Source: Trichomonas vaginalis G3 (lineage: Eukaryota; Parabasalia; Trichomonadida; Trichomonadidae). Taken from it: a DNA stretch of 64,000 nt. The notes under the pieces are model-generated. The model was not told the DNA's origin. It was given only the letters and a program-made list of their open reading frames with translations, and made no database searches. The number at the start of each line of letters is the position of its first letter. Within the stretch, counting starts at the first letter, position 1. The translations under genes and the position numbers were made by a program. Positions 1 through 11,969 of the stretch are shown in pieces. The stretch lies in NCBI RefSeq assembly GCF_026262505.1, contig NC_067204.1, positions 24,397,300-24,461,299 on the forward strand, read 5' to 3'.

Positions 1-1898
1 AGTAGTAGTATTCAGAAATTCTTACAATTTACAATACAATTTTCAAAAATGGATAACGACTAATAGCCAAGTCTTGATATCATGCAGGGAAATATACATA
101 GATAAGGTAATTTATATTTATAGTAGTAGTATTCAGAAATTCTTACAATTTACAATACAATTTTAAAAAATGGATAAAGACTAATAGCAAGTCTTGATAT
201 CATGCAGGGAGAATATACATAGATAAGCAATTATATTTTATAGTAGTAGATTTCAGAAAGTCTACAATTTACAATACACTTTTCAAAAATGGATAAAGAC
301 TAATAGCCAAGTCTTGTATCATGCAGGGAGAATATACAATTGATAAGCAATTATATTTTATAGTAGTAGTATTGCAGAATTTCTTACAATTTACAATACA
401 AATTTTCAAAAAAATGGATAAAGACTAATAGCCAAGTCTTGATATCATGCAGGGAGATATACAATTGATAAAGCAATTATATTTTATAGTAGTAGGATTC
501 AGAAATTCTTACAATTTACAAATACAATTTTCCAAAAAAATGGATAAAGACTAATAGCCAGTCTTTGATATCATGCAGGGAGAATATACATAGATAAGCA
601 ATTATATTTTATAGTAAGTAGTATTCAGAAATTCTTAGCAATTTACAATACATTTTCAAAAATGGATAAAGACTAACTAGCCAAGTCTTGATATCATGCA
701 GGGAGAATATAAATAGATAAGCAGTTATATTTTATAGTAGTAAGTATTCAGAAATTCTTACAATTTAACAATAGCAATTTTCAAAAATGGATAAAGCTAA
801 TAGCCAAGTCTTGATATCAATGCAGGGAGAATATACATAGATAAGCAATTATAGTTTTTATAGTAGTAGTATTCAGAAATTCTTACAATTTACAATACAA
901 TTTTCAAAAATGGATAAAGACTAATAGCCAAGTCTTGATATCATGCAGGAGAATATACATAGATAAGCAATTATATTTATCTAGTAGTAGTACTTCAAGA
1001 AATTCTTACAATATTACAATACCAATTTTCAAAAAATGGATAAAGACTAAATAGCCAAGTCTTGATATCATGCAGGGAGAATATACATAGAATAAGCAAT
1101 TATATTTTATAGTAAGTAGTATTCAGAAATTCCTTACAATTTACAATACATTTCAAAAATGGATAAGACTAATAGCCAAGTCTTGATATCATGCAGGAGA
1201 ATATACATAGATAAGCAATTATATTTTATAGTAGTAGTATTCAGAAATTCTTACAATTTACAATACAATTTTCAAAAAATGGATAAAGACTAATAGCCAA
1301 GTCCTTTGATATCATGCAGGGAGAATATACATAGATAAGGCAATTATATTTATAGTAGTAGTATTCAGAAATTCTTACAATTTACAATACAATTTTCAAA
1401 AATGGATAAAGACTAAAGCCAAGTCTTGATATCATGCAGGGAGAATATACATAGATAAGCAATTATATTTTATAGTAGTAGTATTCAAAATTCTTACAAT
1501 TTACAATACAATTTTCAAAATGGATAAAGACTAATAGCCAAGTCTTGATATCATGCAGGAGGGGAAAGAATTATACATAGATAAAGCAATTAATAAATTT
1601 TATATAGTATAGTATTTCAGAAATTCTTACAAATTTACAATACAATTTTCCAAAATGGATAAAGACTAATAGCCAGTCTGATTCATGCAGGGAGAATATA
1701 CATAGATAAGCAATTAGTATTTTTAATAGTAGGTAAGTATCAAAATTCTTACAATTTACAATACAATTGTTAAAAATGGATAAAGACCTAATAGCCAAGT
1801 CTTGAATATCGATGAAGGGAGAATATACAGATAAGCAATTATATTTGTAATAGTAGGGAGTATTCAGAATATTCTTACAAATTTACAATAGCAGATTT
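1..1898. repeat. Tandem array A, ~120-bp unit, about 15-16 copies
   Basis: A head-to-tail repeat with a period of about 120 bp fills the left end and continues off the window. Each unit starts near TAGTAGTAGTATTCAG and contains GGATAAAGACTAATAGCC, GATATCATGCAGGGAG and a final AT-rich stretch. Copies differ mainly by single-base insertions and deletions scattered at random, many in short homopolymers. That pattern looks more like uncorrected long-read error than biological divergence. No coding potential is supported; the short open frames here are only read-through of the repeat. The array ends at an assembly gap. Confidence 0.93.
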
Positions 1899-1923
1899 NN
1901 NNNNNNNNNNNNNNNNNNNNNNN
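1899..1923. other. Assembly gap (25 N)
   Basis: Twenty-five unknown bases separate array A from the inverted primase fragment. The adjacency and relative orientation of the two sides are therefore not proven by the sequence. Confidence 0.99.
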
Positions 1924-2476
1924 TTAATGTTGAATCATAACTTCCACGAATGAATGAGTATGTATTGATTGATTCTGTTGCATTCTTGCGAACTCTTGAA
2001 TCAGCCATAACTACTAAAGAACGCTTTGAATCATCCATAGAAGTCATTATGTCAATATCGTAATCATGCAGGAATAACATTTAATCATTCTGTTCGAAAC
2101 TGCATAGAAGAAATTAGTGTTACAATAAATGTGAAGACCTCCTGAAGCGGTTTTAACGATAACATCTTTATCCGAAAGTTTTGATAGAATGTTTTTCTAA
2201 CTGTTTCTTTAAGTTCATCATTGTATGATTTATTGATATCAACATCTATAATCGTTAAATTTGATATTTATTTTTTACTAATAAAGCCATACCAGTTTTC
2301 CTTCCTCTTCCTCCATCGTGTTTGAGGTAGTTATGTAAATCAATCATGTTTTCACCAATTCTTTCGTTGAGGGTTTTAGTTTCTGCACAATCTAATTCGC
2401 TAATTCCTCAGCTAATGAATCAATAACTTTTTCATCAGAAACGATATAGTTGCTGTTGTTGTTTGTTGCTGTCATT
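1924..2476 (-). pseudogene. Partial inverted copy of the element's primase gene (fossil)
   Basis: Read on the minus strand, this stretch repeats the first part of the primase frame found on the plus strand from 8424, nearly base for base over about 450 bases, and then continues a little further upstream than that copy does. It starts at the assembly gap, so it is cut at that end, and it carries several breaks. It belongs to the same virus- or plasmid-like replicon and is a dead fragment. Its opposite orientation and its place between two different tandem arrays suggest that several copies of the replicon are nested here, or that the assembler has folded two copies together. Confidence 0.85.
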
Positions 2477-2537
2477 TATATAGGAATAAAAAAATAAAAA
2501 TAATTTTAAAACTAACTTTATTTTTGGATTGCATGAT

Positions 2538-5500
2538 ATTTCCGACACTGTTGTCAAAATGTCATGTTGTCTCATTTTTTCAGAGAAGTTAAATTACCTG
2601 GTGACCTGGTGACCCGGTGACCTCATCAGTTATTCAAAAATAAATAATTATTGAATAACCTAAAAACATTAACGTAAACATTAACGATAAAAATTTATTT
2701 CCGACACTGTTGTCAAAATGTCATGTTGTCTCATTTTTTCAGAGAAGTTAAATTACCTGGTGACCTGGTGACCCGGTGACCTCATCAGTTATTCAAAAAT
2801 AAATAATTATTGAATAACCTAAAACATTAACGTAAACATTAACGATAAAAATTTATTTCCGACACTTGTCAAAATGTCATGTTGTCTCATTTTTTCAGAG
2901 AAGTTAAATTACCTGGTGACCTGGTGACCCGGTGACCTCATCAGTTATTCAAAATAAATATATTGAATAACCTAAAACATTAACGTAAACATTAACGATA
3001 AAATTTATTCCGACACTGTTGTCAAAATGTCATGTTGTCTCATTTTCAGAGAAGTTAATTACCTGGTGACCTGGTGACCGGTGACCTCATCAGTTATTTC
3101 AAAAATAATATTATTGAATTAACCTAAAACATTAACGTAAACATTAACGATAAAAATTTATTTCCGACACTGTTGTCAAAATGTCATGTTGTCTCATTTT
3201 TTCAGAGAAGTTAAATTACCTGGTGACCTGGTGACCCGGTGACCTCATCAGTTATTCAAAATAAATAATTATTGAATAACTAAAAACATTAACGTAAACA
3301 TTAACGATAAAAATTTATTTTCCGACACTGTTGTCAAAATGTCATGTTGTCTCATTTTTTCAGAGAAGTTAAATTACCTGGTGACCTGGTGACCCGTGAC
3401 CTCATCAGTTATTCAAAAATAAATAATTATTGAATAACCTAAAAACATTAACGTAAACATTAACGATAAAAATTATTTCCGACCTGTTGTCAAAATGTCA
3501 TGTTGTCTCATTTTTTCAGAGAAAGTTAAATTACCTGGTGACCTGGTGACCCGGTGACCTCATCAGTTATTCAAAAATAAATAATTATTGAATAACCTAA
3601 AAACATTAACGTAAACATTAACGATAAAATTTATTTCGACACTGTTGTCAAAATGTCATGTTGTCTCATTTTTTTCAGAGAAGTTAAATTACCTGGTGAC
3701 CTGGTGACCTGGTGACCTCATCAGTTATTTAAAAATAAATAATTATTGAATAACCTAAAAACATTAACGTAAACATTAACGATAAAAATTTATTTCCGAC
3801 ACTGTTGTCAAAATGTCATGTTGTCTCATTTTTTCAGAGAAGTTAAATTACCTGGTGACCTGGTGACCCGGTGACCTCATCATTTATTCAAAAATAAATA
3901 ATTATTGAATAACCTAAAAACATTAACGTAAAACATTAACGATAAAAATTTATTCCGACACTGTTGTTCAAAATGTCATGTTGTCTCATTTTTCAGAGAA
4001 GTTAAATTACCTGGTGAACCTGGTGACCTCATCAGTTATTCAAAAATAAATAATTATTGAATAACCTAAAAACATTAACGTAAACATTAACGATAAAAAT
4101 TATTTCCGACACTGTTGTCAAAATGTCATGTTGTCTCATTTTTTCAGAGAAGTTAAATTACCTGGTGACCTGGTGACCCGGTGACCTCATCAGTTATTCA
4201 AAAATAAATAATTATTGAATAACCTAAAAACATTAACGTAAACATTAACGATAAAAATTTATTTCCGACACTGTTGTCAAAATGTCATGTTGTCTCATTT
4301 TTTCAGAGAAGTTAAATTACCTGGTGACCTGGTGACCCGGTGACCTCATCAGTTATTCAAAAATAAATAATTATTGAATAACCTAAAAACATTAACGTAA
4401 ACATTAACGATAAAAATTTATTTCCGACACTGTTGTCAAAATGTCATGTTGTCTCATTTTTCAGAGAAGTTAAATTACCTGGTGACCCGGTGACCTCATC
4501 AGTTTATTCAAAAAATAAATAATTATTGAATAACCTAAAAACATTAACGTAAACATTAACGATAAAAATTTATTTCCGACACTGTTGTCAAAAATGTCAT
4601 GTTGTCTCATTTTTCAGAGAAGTTAAATTACCTGGTGACCTGGTGACCCGTGACCTCATCAGTTATTCAAAAATAAATAATTATTGAATAACCTAAAAAA
4701 CATTAACGTAAACATTACGATAAAAATTTATTTCCGACACTGTTGTCAAAATGTCATGTTGTCTCATTTTTCAGAGAAGTTAAATTACCTGGTGACCTGC
4801 GTGACCGGTGACCTCATCAGTTATTCAAAAATAAATAAATATTGAATAACCTAAAAACATTAACGTAAACATTAACGATAAAAATTTATTTCCGACACTG
4901 TTGTCAAAATGTCATGTTGTCTCATTTTTTCAGAGAAGTTAAATTACCTGGTGACCTGGTGACCGGTGACCTCATCAGTTATTCAAAAATAAATAATTAT
5001 TGAATAACCTAAAAACATTAACGTAAACATTAACGATAAAAATTTATTTCCGACACTGTTGTCAAAATGTCATGTTGTCTCATTTTTTCAGAAAGAATTA
5101 AATTACCTGGTGACCTGGTGACCCGGTGACCTCATCAGTTATTCAAAAATAAATAATTATTGAATAACCTAAAAACATTAACGTAAACATTAACGATAAA
5201 AATTTATTTCCGACACTGTTGTCAAAATGTCATGTTGTCTCATTTTTCAGAGAAGGTAAATTACCTGGTGACCTTGGTGACCTCATCAGTTATTCAAAAA
5301 TAAATAATTATTGAATAACCTAAAAACATTAACGTAAACATTAACGATAAAAATTTATTTCCGACACTGTTGTCAAAATGTCATGTTGTCTCATTTTTTC
5401 AGAGAAGTTAAATACCTGGTGACCTGGTGACCCGGTGACCTCATCAGTTATTCAAAAATAAATAATTATTGAATAACCTAAAAAAACATTAACGTAAACA

Positions 5501-7107
5501 TTAAACGATAAAAATTTATTTCCGACACTGTTGTCAAAATGTCATGTTGTCTCATTTTTTCAGAGAAGTTAAATTACCTGGTGACCTGGTGACCGGTGAC
5601 CTCATCAGTTATTCAAAAATAAATAATTATTGAATAACCTAAAAACATTAACGTAAACATTAACGATAAAATTTATTTCCGACACTGTTGTCAAAATGTC
5701 ATGTTGTCTCATTTTTTCAGAGAAGTTAAATTACCTGGTGACCTGGTGACCCTCATCAGTTATTCAAAAATAAATAATTATTGAATAACCTAAAAACATT
5801 AACGTAAACATTAACGATAAAAATTTATTTCCGACACTGTTGTCAAAATGTCATGTTGTCTTCATTTTTTCAGAGAAGTTAAATTACCTGGTGACCTGGT
5901 GACCCGGTGACCTCATCAGTTATTCAAAAATAAATAATTATTGAATAACCTAAAAACATTAACGTAAACATTAACGATAAAAATTTATTTCCGACACTGT
6001 TGTCAAAATGTCATGTTGTCTCATTTTTCAGAGAAGTTAAATTACCTGGTGACCTGGTGACCGGTGACCTCATCAGTTATTCAAAAATAAATAATTATTG
6101 AATAACCTAAAAACATTAACGTAAACATTAACGATAAAAATTTATTTCGACACTGTTGTCAAAATGTCATGTTGTCTCATTTTTTCAGAGAAGTTAAATT
6201 ACCTGGTGACCTGGTGACCCGGTGACCTCATCAGTTATTCAAAAATAAATAATATATTGAATAACCTAAAAACATTAACGTAAACATTAACGATTAAAAA
6301 TTTATTTCCGACACTGTGCAAAATGTCATGTTGTCTCATTTTTCAGAAGAGTTAAATTACCTGTGACTGGTACCGGTGACCTCATCAGTTATTCAAAATA
6401 AAATAATTATTGAATAACCTAAAAACATTACGTAAACATTAACGATAAAAATTTATTTCCGACACTGTTGTCAAAAATGTCATGTTGTCTCATTTTTTCA
6501 GAGAAGTTAAAATTACCTGGTGACCTGGTGACCGGTGACCTCATCAGTTATTCAAAAATAAATAATTATTGAATAACCTAAAAAACATTAACGTAAACAT
6601 TAACGATAAAAATTTATTTCCGACACTGTTGTCAAAATGTCATGTTGTTCTCATTTTTTTCAGAGAAGTTAAATTACCTGGTGACCCGGTGACCTCATCA
6701 TTATTCAAAAATAAAATAATTATTGAATAACCTAAAAACATTAACGTAAACATTAACGATAAAAAAATTATTTCCGACACTGTTGTCAAAATGTCATTTG
6801 TCTCATTTTTCAGAGAAGTTAAATTACCTGGTGACCTGGTGACCCGGTGACCTCATCAGTTATTCAAAAATAAATAATTATTGAATAACCTAAAAACATT
6901 AACGTAAACATTAACGATAAAAATTTATTTCCGACACTGTTGTCAAAATGTCATGTTGTCTCATTTTTTCAGAGAAGTTAAATACCTGGTGAACCTGGTG
7001 ACCCGGTGACCTCATCAGTTATTCAAAAATAATAATTATTGAATAACCTAAAAACATTAACGTAAACATTAACGATAAAAATTTATTTCCGACACTGTTG
7101 TCAAAAG
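2538..7107. repeat. Tandem array B, ~159-bp unit with GGTGAC iterons, about 29 copies
   Basis: The unit recurs about every 155-159 bp. It has a core (GTTGTCAAAATGTCATGTTG, a TCTCATTTTTTCAGAG segment, then CTGGTGAC-type short direct repeats, usually three) and a linker with CATTAACG twice and TTTATTTCCGACACT. Between core and linker, GTTATTCAA and TTGAATAAC form a perfect 9-bp inverted repeat around an A/T-rich 13-base loop. Copies vary by small indels and by two versus three GGTGAC steps. Short iterons beside an AT-rich hairpin are typical of replication or initiator-binding sites, and the array lies upstream of a primase-helicase region, so an origin-like role for the ancestral element is a reasonable inference. 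Confidence 0.93.
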
Positions 7108-7172
7108 TTAGTATCCCTAAGTCGTGTACAGCGGCACTGCGCGCCTCCGTACACCACTTAGCGGTTTTGACA
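7099..7172. repeat. Nested inverted repeat at the end of array B
   Basis: The last array-B unit breaks off into an inverted repeat. The outer arms are TGTCAAAA (7099-7106) and TTTTGACA (7165-7172). The inner arms, 7118-7129 and 7149-7160, match at 11 of 12 bases. The loop is unusually GC-rich (GCGGCACTGCGCGCCTCC) for this window. It may mark a terminus or junction of the replicon; function is not shown. Confidence 0.7.
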
Positions 7173-8423
7173 CTTACGAAACCGTAACGTATATTACAAC
7201 ACAACCATAACACCCAACTAACCTTAAATATTTACAAAAACTATCTACACATAAACGACTTCACTAATTGATTTTCACTAACACTTCACTAACGACTCAC
7301 TACCGTCCTCACTAAATAAAAAATAACCTTATTTTTATTTTTTTTAAATTTTTTTTATTCATACAAAGACATGTCCGACTACATTACTATGACTCTTCCC
7401 CAGAACGTTTCCGTGAACTATTCAAAACTCAAGTAAAACTGAGGAAAACATGCATTTTACAAACAACGACCCATTTGACGATGAAGAAACCCTGAAATTA
7501 TTACAATCCCTTATTGACGCAAAGTCATTCATACATTCCTTTAGTCGCCAGAGGAACGAAAACTATTTCAACAAAGAATAAATATTTCTGAGCGATGAAG
7601 AATAATTGCCTTATCTACATAAATGCATACTTAAATAAAGCTACATATTGTACAAAGAAGCGGACTGGATTTGATCTACATATACGACGACGATGAAACA
7701 ACGCTGTGTATACCCATACGATAATATGTACCATTGTTTTCATCAAGCATTAAACGATAACATAGTCAAGTAAGCGTCTCTATTCCTGTGAGTAGATATG
7801 TTATATATTTGTTTTGTCATTTATATAAAAATAACTTAAAAATTAATATATCACCACCCCACACGTATGAAAAACATAGCGCAAAAAATAATTTAGTGAA
7901 TGGTGGAGATTTCACCTCTTTTTTCACCTGTTTTTTCACCCTAGCCGCCAAAGCGGCTCTGACCCTTTGGGTCTCTGTTGAACTTCATTGTTTATAACTC
8001 TCTTCCTTTCTCCAACTTTCTAACTTACTTCCTAAGTTCAGCAATGTTGTCCTCATGAAGAGTTTAATTCTTCTCAAAAATTCCTTCTTTAATCTAATGT
8101 TCTGCTTTATCATTACTAAACTGACTCACCATCCCTTCATAGTATGAATGGTAAAAACCTTCTGGATAATAGTTCCTGAATTTAATGTATTCTACCAAAA
8201 CTTTTTGTTTCATCCTCAGTGCTTTTATTTGTTTCATATTCAATCGAAAATAAAAATGTTTCAATATTTAAATAAAATAACGTTATTTTTTTCGTTAAGG
8301 AAACGCAGGAGTTTTACGCATTTATTAGGAAGGGAGTATAGTTCTGTGTGTAAATTTTGGAGGCGGTTTTGTGAGTTGACTTTGAAACAGGAGTTTGTAG
8401 ATTCCATAGATCTCTAATTAGTT
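7173..8423. other. Degraded part of the replicon, no convincing gene
   Basis: This 1.25-kb stretch lies between array B and the primase frame. It holds short plus-strand frames, among them one at 7371-7436 and one at 7450-7581 (43 residues with an acidic DPFDDEETLKLLQ segment), followed by an Asp-rich snippet near 7670-7730. None is long enough to assign. Base composition and position suggest decayed coding sequence of the same element. Two open frames further on (7788-7997, 8148-8417) have no recognisable features. Confidence 0.4.
7943..7973. repeat. Two adjacent short GC-rich hairpins
   Basis: AGCCGC-CAAA-GCGGCT (7943-7958) is followed two bases later by GACCC-TTT-GGGTC (7961-7973). Both stems are perfect and stand out against the AT-rich surroundings. 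They could be a structured RNA end, a terminator or a protein-binding site of the element; no evidence decides between these. Confidence 0.6.
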
Positions 8424-9311
8424 GTGGCAGAAACTAAAACCCTCAACGAAAGAATTGGTGAAAACATGATTGATTTACATAACTACCTCAAACACGATGG
8501 AGGAAGAGGAAGGAAAACTGGTATGGCTTTATTAGTAAATAAAATATCAAATTTAACGATTATAGATGTTGATATCAATAAATCATACAATGATGAACTT
8601 AAAGAAACAGTTAGAAAAGACATTCTATCAAAACTTTCGGATAAAGATGTTATCGTTAAAACCGCTTCAGGAGGTCTTCACATTTATTGTAACACTAATT
8701 TCTTCTATGCAGTTTCGAACAGAATGATTAAATGTTATTCCTGCAATGATTACGATATTGACATAATGACTTCTATGGATGATTCAAAGCGTTCTTTAGT
8801 AGTTATGGCTGATTCAAGAGTTCGCAAGAATGCAACAGAATCAATCAATACATACTCATTCATTCGTGGAAGTTATGATTCAACATTAACCAGAACAGTG
8901 AATGATATATTAAATGATTTGAATATTAAGGTAAGAGTTGAACAGAAGAATGAAGAAATAAAGAGTATCATGAATGAAAACAAAGATGTAAACATTGACG
9001 ATAAACTTGCCCAGAGCATAGTTGATGGTATCTGTGATTTTGAAGTACATAATGACGGTGGAAACATGAATTTAGAAAAAGAAGTTACATTATTTACACT
9101 GTTTCAAGCAATTAATTCGTTACCTAATCATTTGATTAATGAAGCATACGATAACGTTTATAACTTCTGCAGTTTAACAGAAAATGCAAAAAGTAATTTT
9201 GAAAAAGCACGTAGTAGATATGCACATTTAATGACTTCTCCATTTGTTTTGGTGAAGATTCTAAAACTATATCAAAAGGAATATTATGATGAATATGTTT
9301 TGCCTTTATGA
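8424..9311 (+). pseudogene. Primase-like (AEP/prim-pol) frame of a virus- or plasmid-like replicon (fossil)
   Basis: A frame of 295 codons, opening at a non-ATG codon, with features of the archaeo-eukaryotic primase/prim-pol fold. The segment TIIDVDIN (about residues 45-53) resembles the first acidic catalytic motif, and TASGGLHIYCN (about 80-90) matches the prim-pol GGxHhY motif; a further DIDIM lies near residue 113. In this family the protein makes primers for replication of an extrachromosomal or integrated element, and it is commonly joined to an SF3 helicase, which here follows directly. The start is not secure because the related inverted fragment at 1924-2476 reaches further upstream. 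The replication region as a whole looks broken, with about one or two breaks. No capsid, integrase or protein-primed polymerase is visible, so the family (virophage-like, Polinton-like or plasmid-like) stays open. Confidence 0.7.
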
Positions 9312-9356
9312 CGTAAGCCAAAAATAACATTTGATATCAAACTTGATGACTCGTTT

Positions 9357-10658
9357 TTGATAACAGATATTAGACGCAAGGCTGAAAATCATCAGTATAA
9401 AAACAGTTCTGAAGTAATTGAGGATTTATCACGTGTAATCCGTTTTGTAGATTGTGGAAACAAATACTTCATTCAAAAAGATTACAACATACACGACAAA
9501 ATGAATCAAATATCATTCGTTCTTCAATCAAACATGAAAGAGTCACTCAAAATGATTAAATTATTTAATGAAGAAGGTAAAACCATAACAGCATGGGATG
9601 TACTACTAAATCAATTGTCTTCATTAACCGTTAAGGGTGTTTGCTTTAAATCTAATTCTCCAGATGTTTTCTCAACGTTTCAAGGTTATAAATACAACAT
9701 TCTCGAAAAACCAGATTACTCAAAAATTGAGATGTTTATGAATTTCATTAAAGAAGCCATTTGTGATAATAACGATGAAGTGTATAAATACCTTCTCGGG
9801 TGGATTGCATCAATGATTCAACATCCTGGAATCAAGAATGAAACAGCAATTATTTTGAAAGGACTTCAGGGAACAGGTAAAAACAGATTCACAGACATTA
9901 TTTCTGAACTTCTCGCTGGTTATTCATGCAAAAACATTACCGAAATAGGTGAGCTAACGGGTAATTTCAACTCAGTAGTTGAGAATAAAATGTTTCTTGT
10001 ACTTAATGAACTCAAGAATGTAGGCGAAGATAGACTCGCAAACTTCAACGCTTTGAAATCAATTATAACGGATAATGAGATTAGAATTAATGAAAAGAAT
10101 CAACCCAGAAGAACAGCACAGAATGTTGCAAACTTCATTTTCGTAACTAACAACGTTTACCCTGTCAAAATTGAAGTTGGAGACAGAAGATATGTGGTTT
10201 TAAGGGTCAATGGTAAATTTAAGGGTCAATTTGATTACTTCAAGAATTTAATGAATTCATGCACAAAGGAATTTTATGATAATTTGCTGACGTATTTTAT
10301 CAATTACGACCTTTCATCATTTAATGTACGAATCATTCCGATGACTGAAGCCAAACAAGATTTAATTGAATTATCAACAAATCCTTTAGATGTATGGATA
10401 AATACACATTATGATGAATTGTGTGTAGGTATGACATGTAAAAATGCTCTATTCTGCAAACCATCAGACATGAAAGACAAGAATTTCCAAATGAGTATTA
10501 AGGATAAATGTGATAGGAAACAAAGAAAAATAGATGGTAAACAGACATGGTATTATGTTTTGAAAGAAGAAATGAAAGGATTATATAAACATGTTGAACC
10601 AAACGATAATGAGGATTCATTTACTGACGATGAAATACCTGTAAATGAAGCTTTATAA
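9357..10658 (+). pseudogene. SF3 helicase (D5/DUF5906-like) frame of the same replicon (fossil)
   Basis: A frame of 433 codons with clear superfamily 3 helicase motifs. Walker A is LKGLQGTGKNRF (about residues 168-179), Walker B with its following motif is KMFLVLNELKN (about 212-222), and motif C is NFIFVTNNVYPVKIE (about 260-274) with the family's trailing GDRRY. This is the arrangement of viral and plasmid primase-helicases of the D5/DUF5906 group, ring helicases that unwind the origin and open the replication fork. The N-terminal part has no assigned fold. It lies directly after the primase frame and is followed within 40 bases by tandem array C, whose core is shared with array B. It is treated as a fossil because the replicon is incomplete in this window. 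Confidence 0.78.
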
Positions 10659-10693
10659 AGTATGATTTGAATTTATTTTTGCATTAATCCCAC

Positions 10694-11296
10694 TATGTTG
10701 TCAAAATGTCATGTTGTCTCATTTTTTCAGAGAAGTTAAATTACCTGGTGACCTGGTGACCCGGTGACCTCATCAGTTATTCAAAAATAAATAATAAGTG
10801 CCTTCCTCCTTTCATACCTGTTGTCAAAATGTCATGTTGTCTCATTTTTTCAGAGAAGTTAAATTACCTGGTGACCTGGTGACCCGGTGACCTCATCAGT
10901 TATTCAAAAATAAATAATAAGTGCCTTCCTCCTTTCATACCTGTTGTCAAAATGTCATGTTGTCTCATTTTTTCAGAGAAGTTAAATTACCTGGTGACCT
11001 GGTGACCCGGTGACCTCATCAGTTATTCAAAAATAAATAATAAGTGCCTTCCTCCTTTCATACCTGTTGTCAAAATGTCATGTTGTCTCATTTTTTCAGA
11101 GAAGTTAAATTACCTGGTGACCTGGTGACCCGGTGACCTCATCAGTTATTCAAAAATAAATAATAAGTGCCTTCCTCCTTTCATACCTGTTGTCAAAATG
11201 TCATGTTGTCTCATTTTTTCAGAGAAGTTAAATTACCTGGTGACCTGGTGACCCGGTGACCTCATCAGTTATTCAAAAATAAATAATTATTGAATA
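10694..11296. repeat. Tandem array C, ~122-bp unit, 5 copies sharing the array-B core
   Basis: Five units begin at about 10694, 10818, 10940, 11063 and 11185. They have the same ~100-bp iteron core as array B, but four of the five linkers are replaced by AAGTGCCTTCCTCCTTTCAT. These four appear identical by eye, so the expansion is young or homogenised. The fifth unit returns to the array-B linker (TATTGAATAACC, CATTAACG). The replicon is thus bordered by the same core in the same orientation on both sides. Confidence 0.9.
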
Positions 11297-11335
11297 ACCT
11301 AAAAACATTAACGATAAAATTTTATTTTTATATAA

Positions 11336-11461
11336 ATGAATACCCCACAAGCTCAAAATTTACCACGAATCATAACAAGGGAGGAAATGATAAAAATGAT
11401 GCAAGAACTAATTAAAAAACAACAAACCACGAAAACCGAGAAGATGAGGAATAAAAATTAA
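11336..11461 (+). CDS. Small charged protein, 41 residues, of the replicon
   Basis: An ATG-started frame just after array C encodes MNTPQAQNLPRIITREE followed by a lysine-rich amphipathic stretch with MIKMMQELIKKQQ. It is short, but it begins soon after the last repeat on the coding strand and its composition is helix-prone and basic. No family is recognised. It could be a small nucleic-acid-binding or structural protein of the element, or a chance frame. Confidence 0.35.
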   Translation: MNTPQAQNLPRIITREEMIKMMQELIKKQQTTKTEKMRNKN

Positions 11462-11600
11462 ATTTGGATTGAGTTTAAAAATTCATCTTTATTAAATTCA
11501 TCTCTTCCAATCAATTTATTTATTCTATTAAATTCTTTTATTTTTGCTTCACTCAGTTGAAGGATTGAACGGTAAGTTTTTAATTTTTATTTAATGTTAA

Positions 11601-11969
11601 ATGAAACCGATTTTAAAAATAAATGAAACAGAGGAGGAAGAAATAAATGAAAGTGAAAATGTTCAACAAAAAATAAACGTTGTTAAACCAATTACTGAAA
11701 TAAAAATTTTTTCATCTGTTGAAGAATTTAATGACTATTATGCTAATAATAAAAAATTATTTGAAGAATTGACAACGTGTAAATTGAATAAAATGTTTAA
11801 AGTTGATGGATTCAAAATTTCAAAAATAAAAGGAGTGGTTAGTTTGAAATCTATTCCTCAATCAAGAATCACCTCATTAATGAAAATTGATGATTTAACA
11901 AAAAGAATAGAAGAGATTGAAGAAAGAATGAATCAAATAATTGATTTCATAAATTCAAATAATCATTAG
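11601..11969 (+). CDS. Hypothetical 122-residue protein with C-terminal coiled coil
   Basis: This ATG-started frame begins with an acidic stretch (ETEEEEINESEN), then a central segment with FSSVEEFNDYYANNKK and MFKVDGFKISKIKGVVSLK, and ends in a heptad-like helix (IDDLTKRIEEIEERMNQIIDFI, about residues 97-118). The length and ordered composition suggest a real gene. The central region looks like a small beta-rich domain, but no named family is recognised. It lies 305 bases downstream of array C on the same strand as the primase and helicase frames, so it probably belongs to the same element, perhaps as an oligomerising DNA-binding or structural protein. That role is inference only. Confidence 0.55.
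   Translation: MKPILKINETEEEEINESENVQQKINVVKPITEIKIFSSVEEFNDYYANNKKLFEELTTCKLNKMFKVDGFKISKIKGVVSLKSIPQSRITSLMKIDDLTKRIEEIEERMNQIIDFINSNNH

Noticed and set aside
1571-1798. 75-codon frame within array A
   Set aside because: It arises where indels in the tandem repeat happen to remove stops; composition is that of the repeat.
7019-7213. 64-codon minus-strand frame with Cys and Trp
   Set aside because: It runs across the last array-B unit and the nested inverted repeat, without any recognisable domain.
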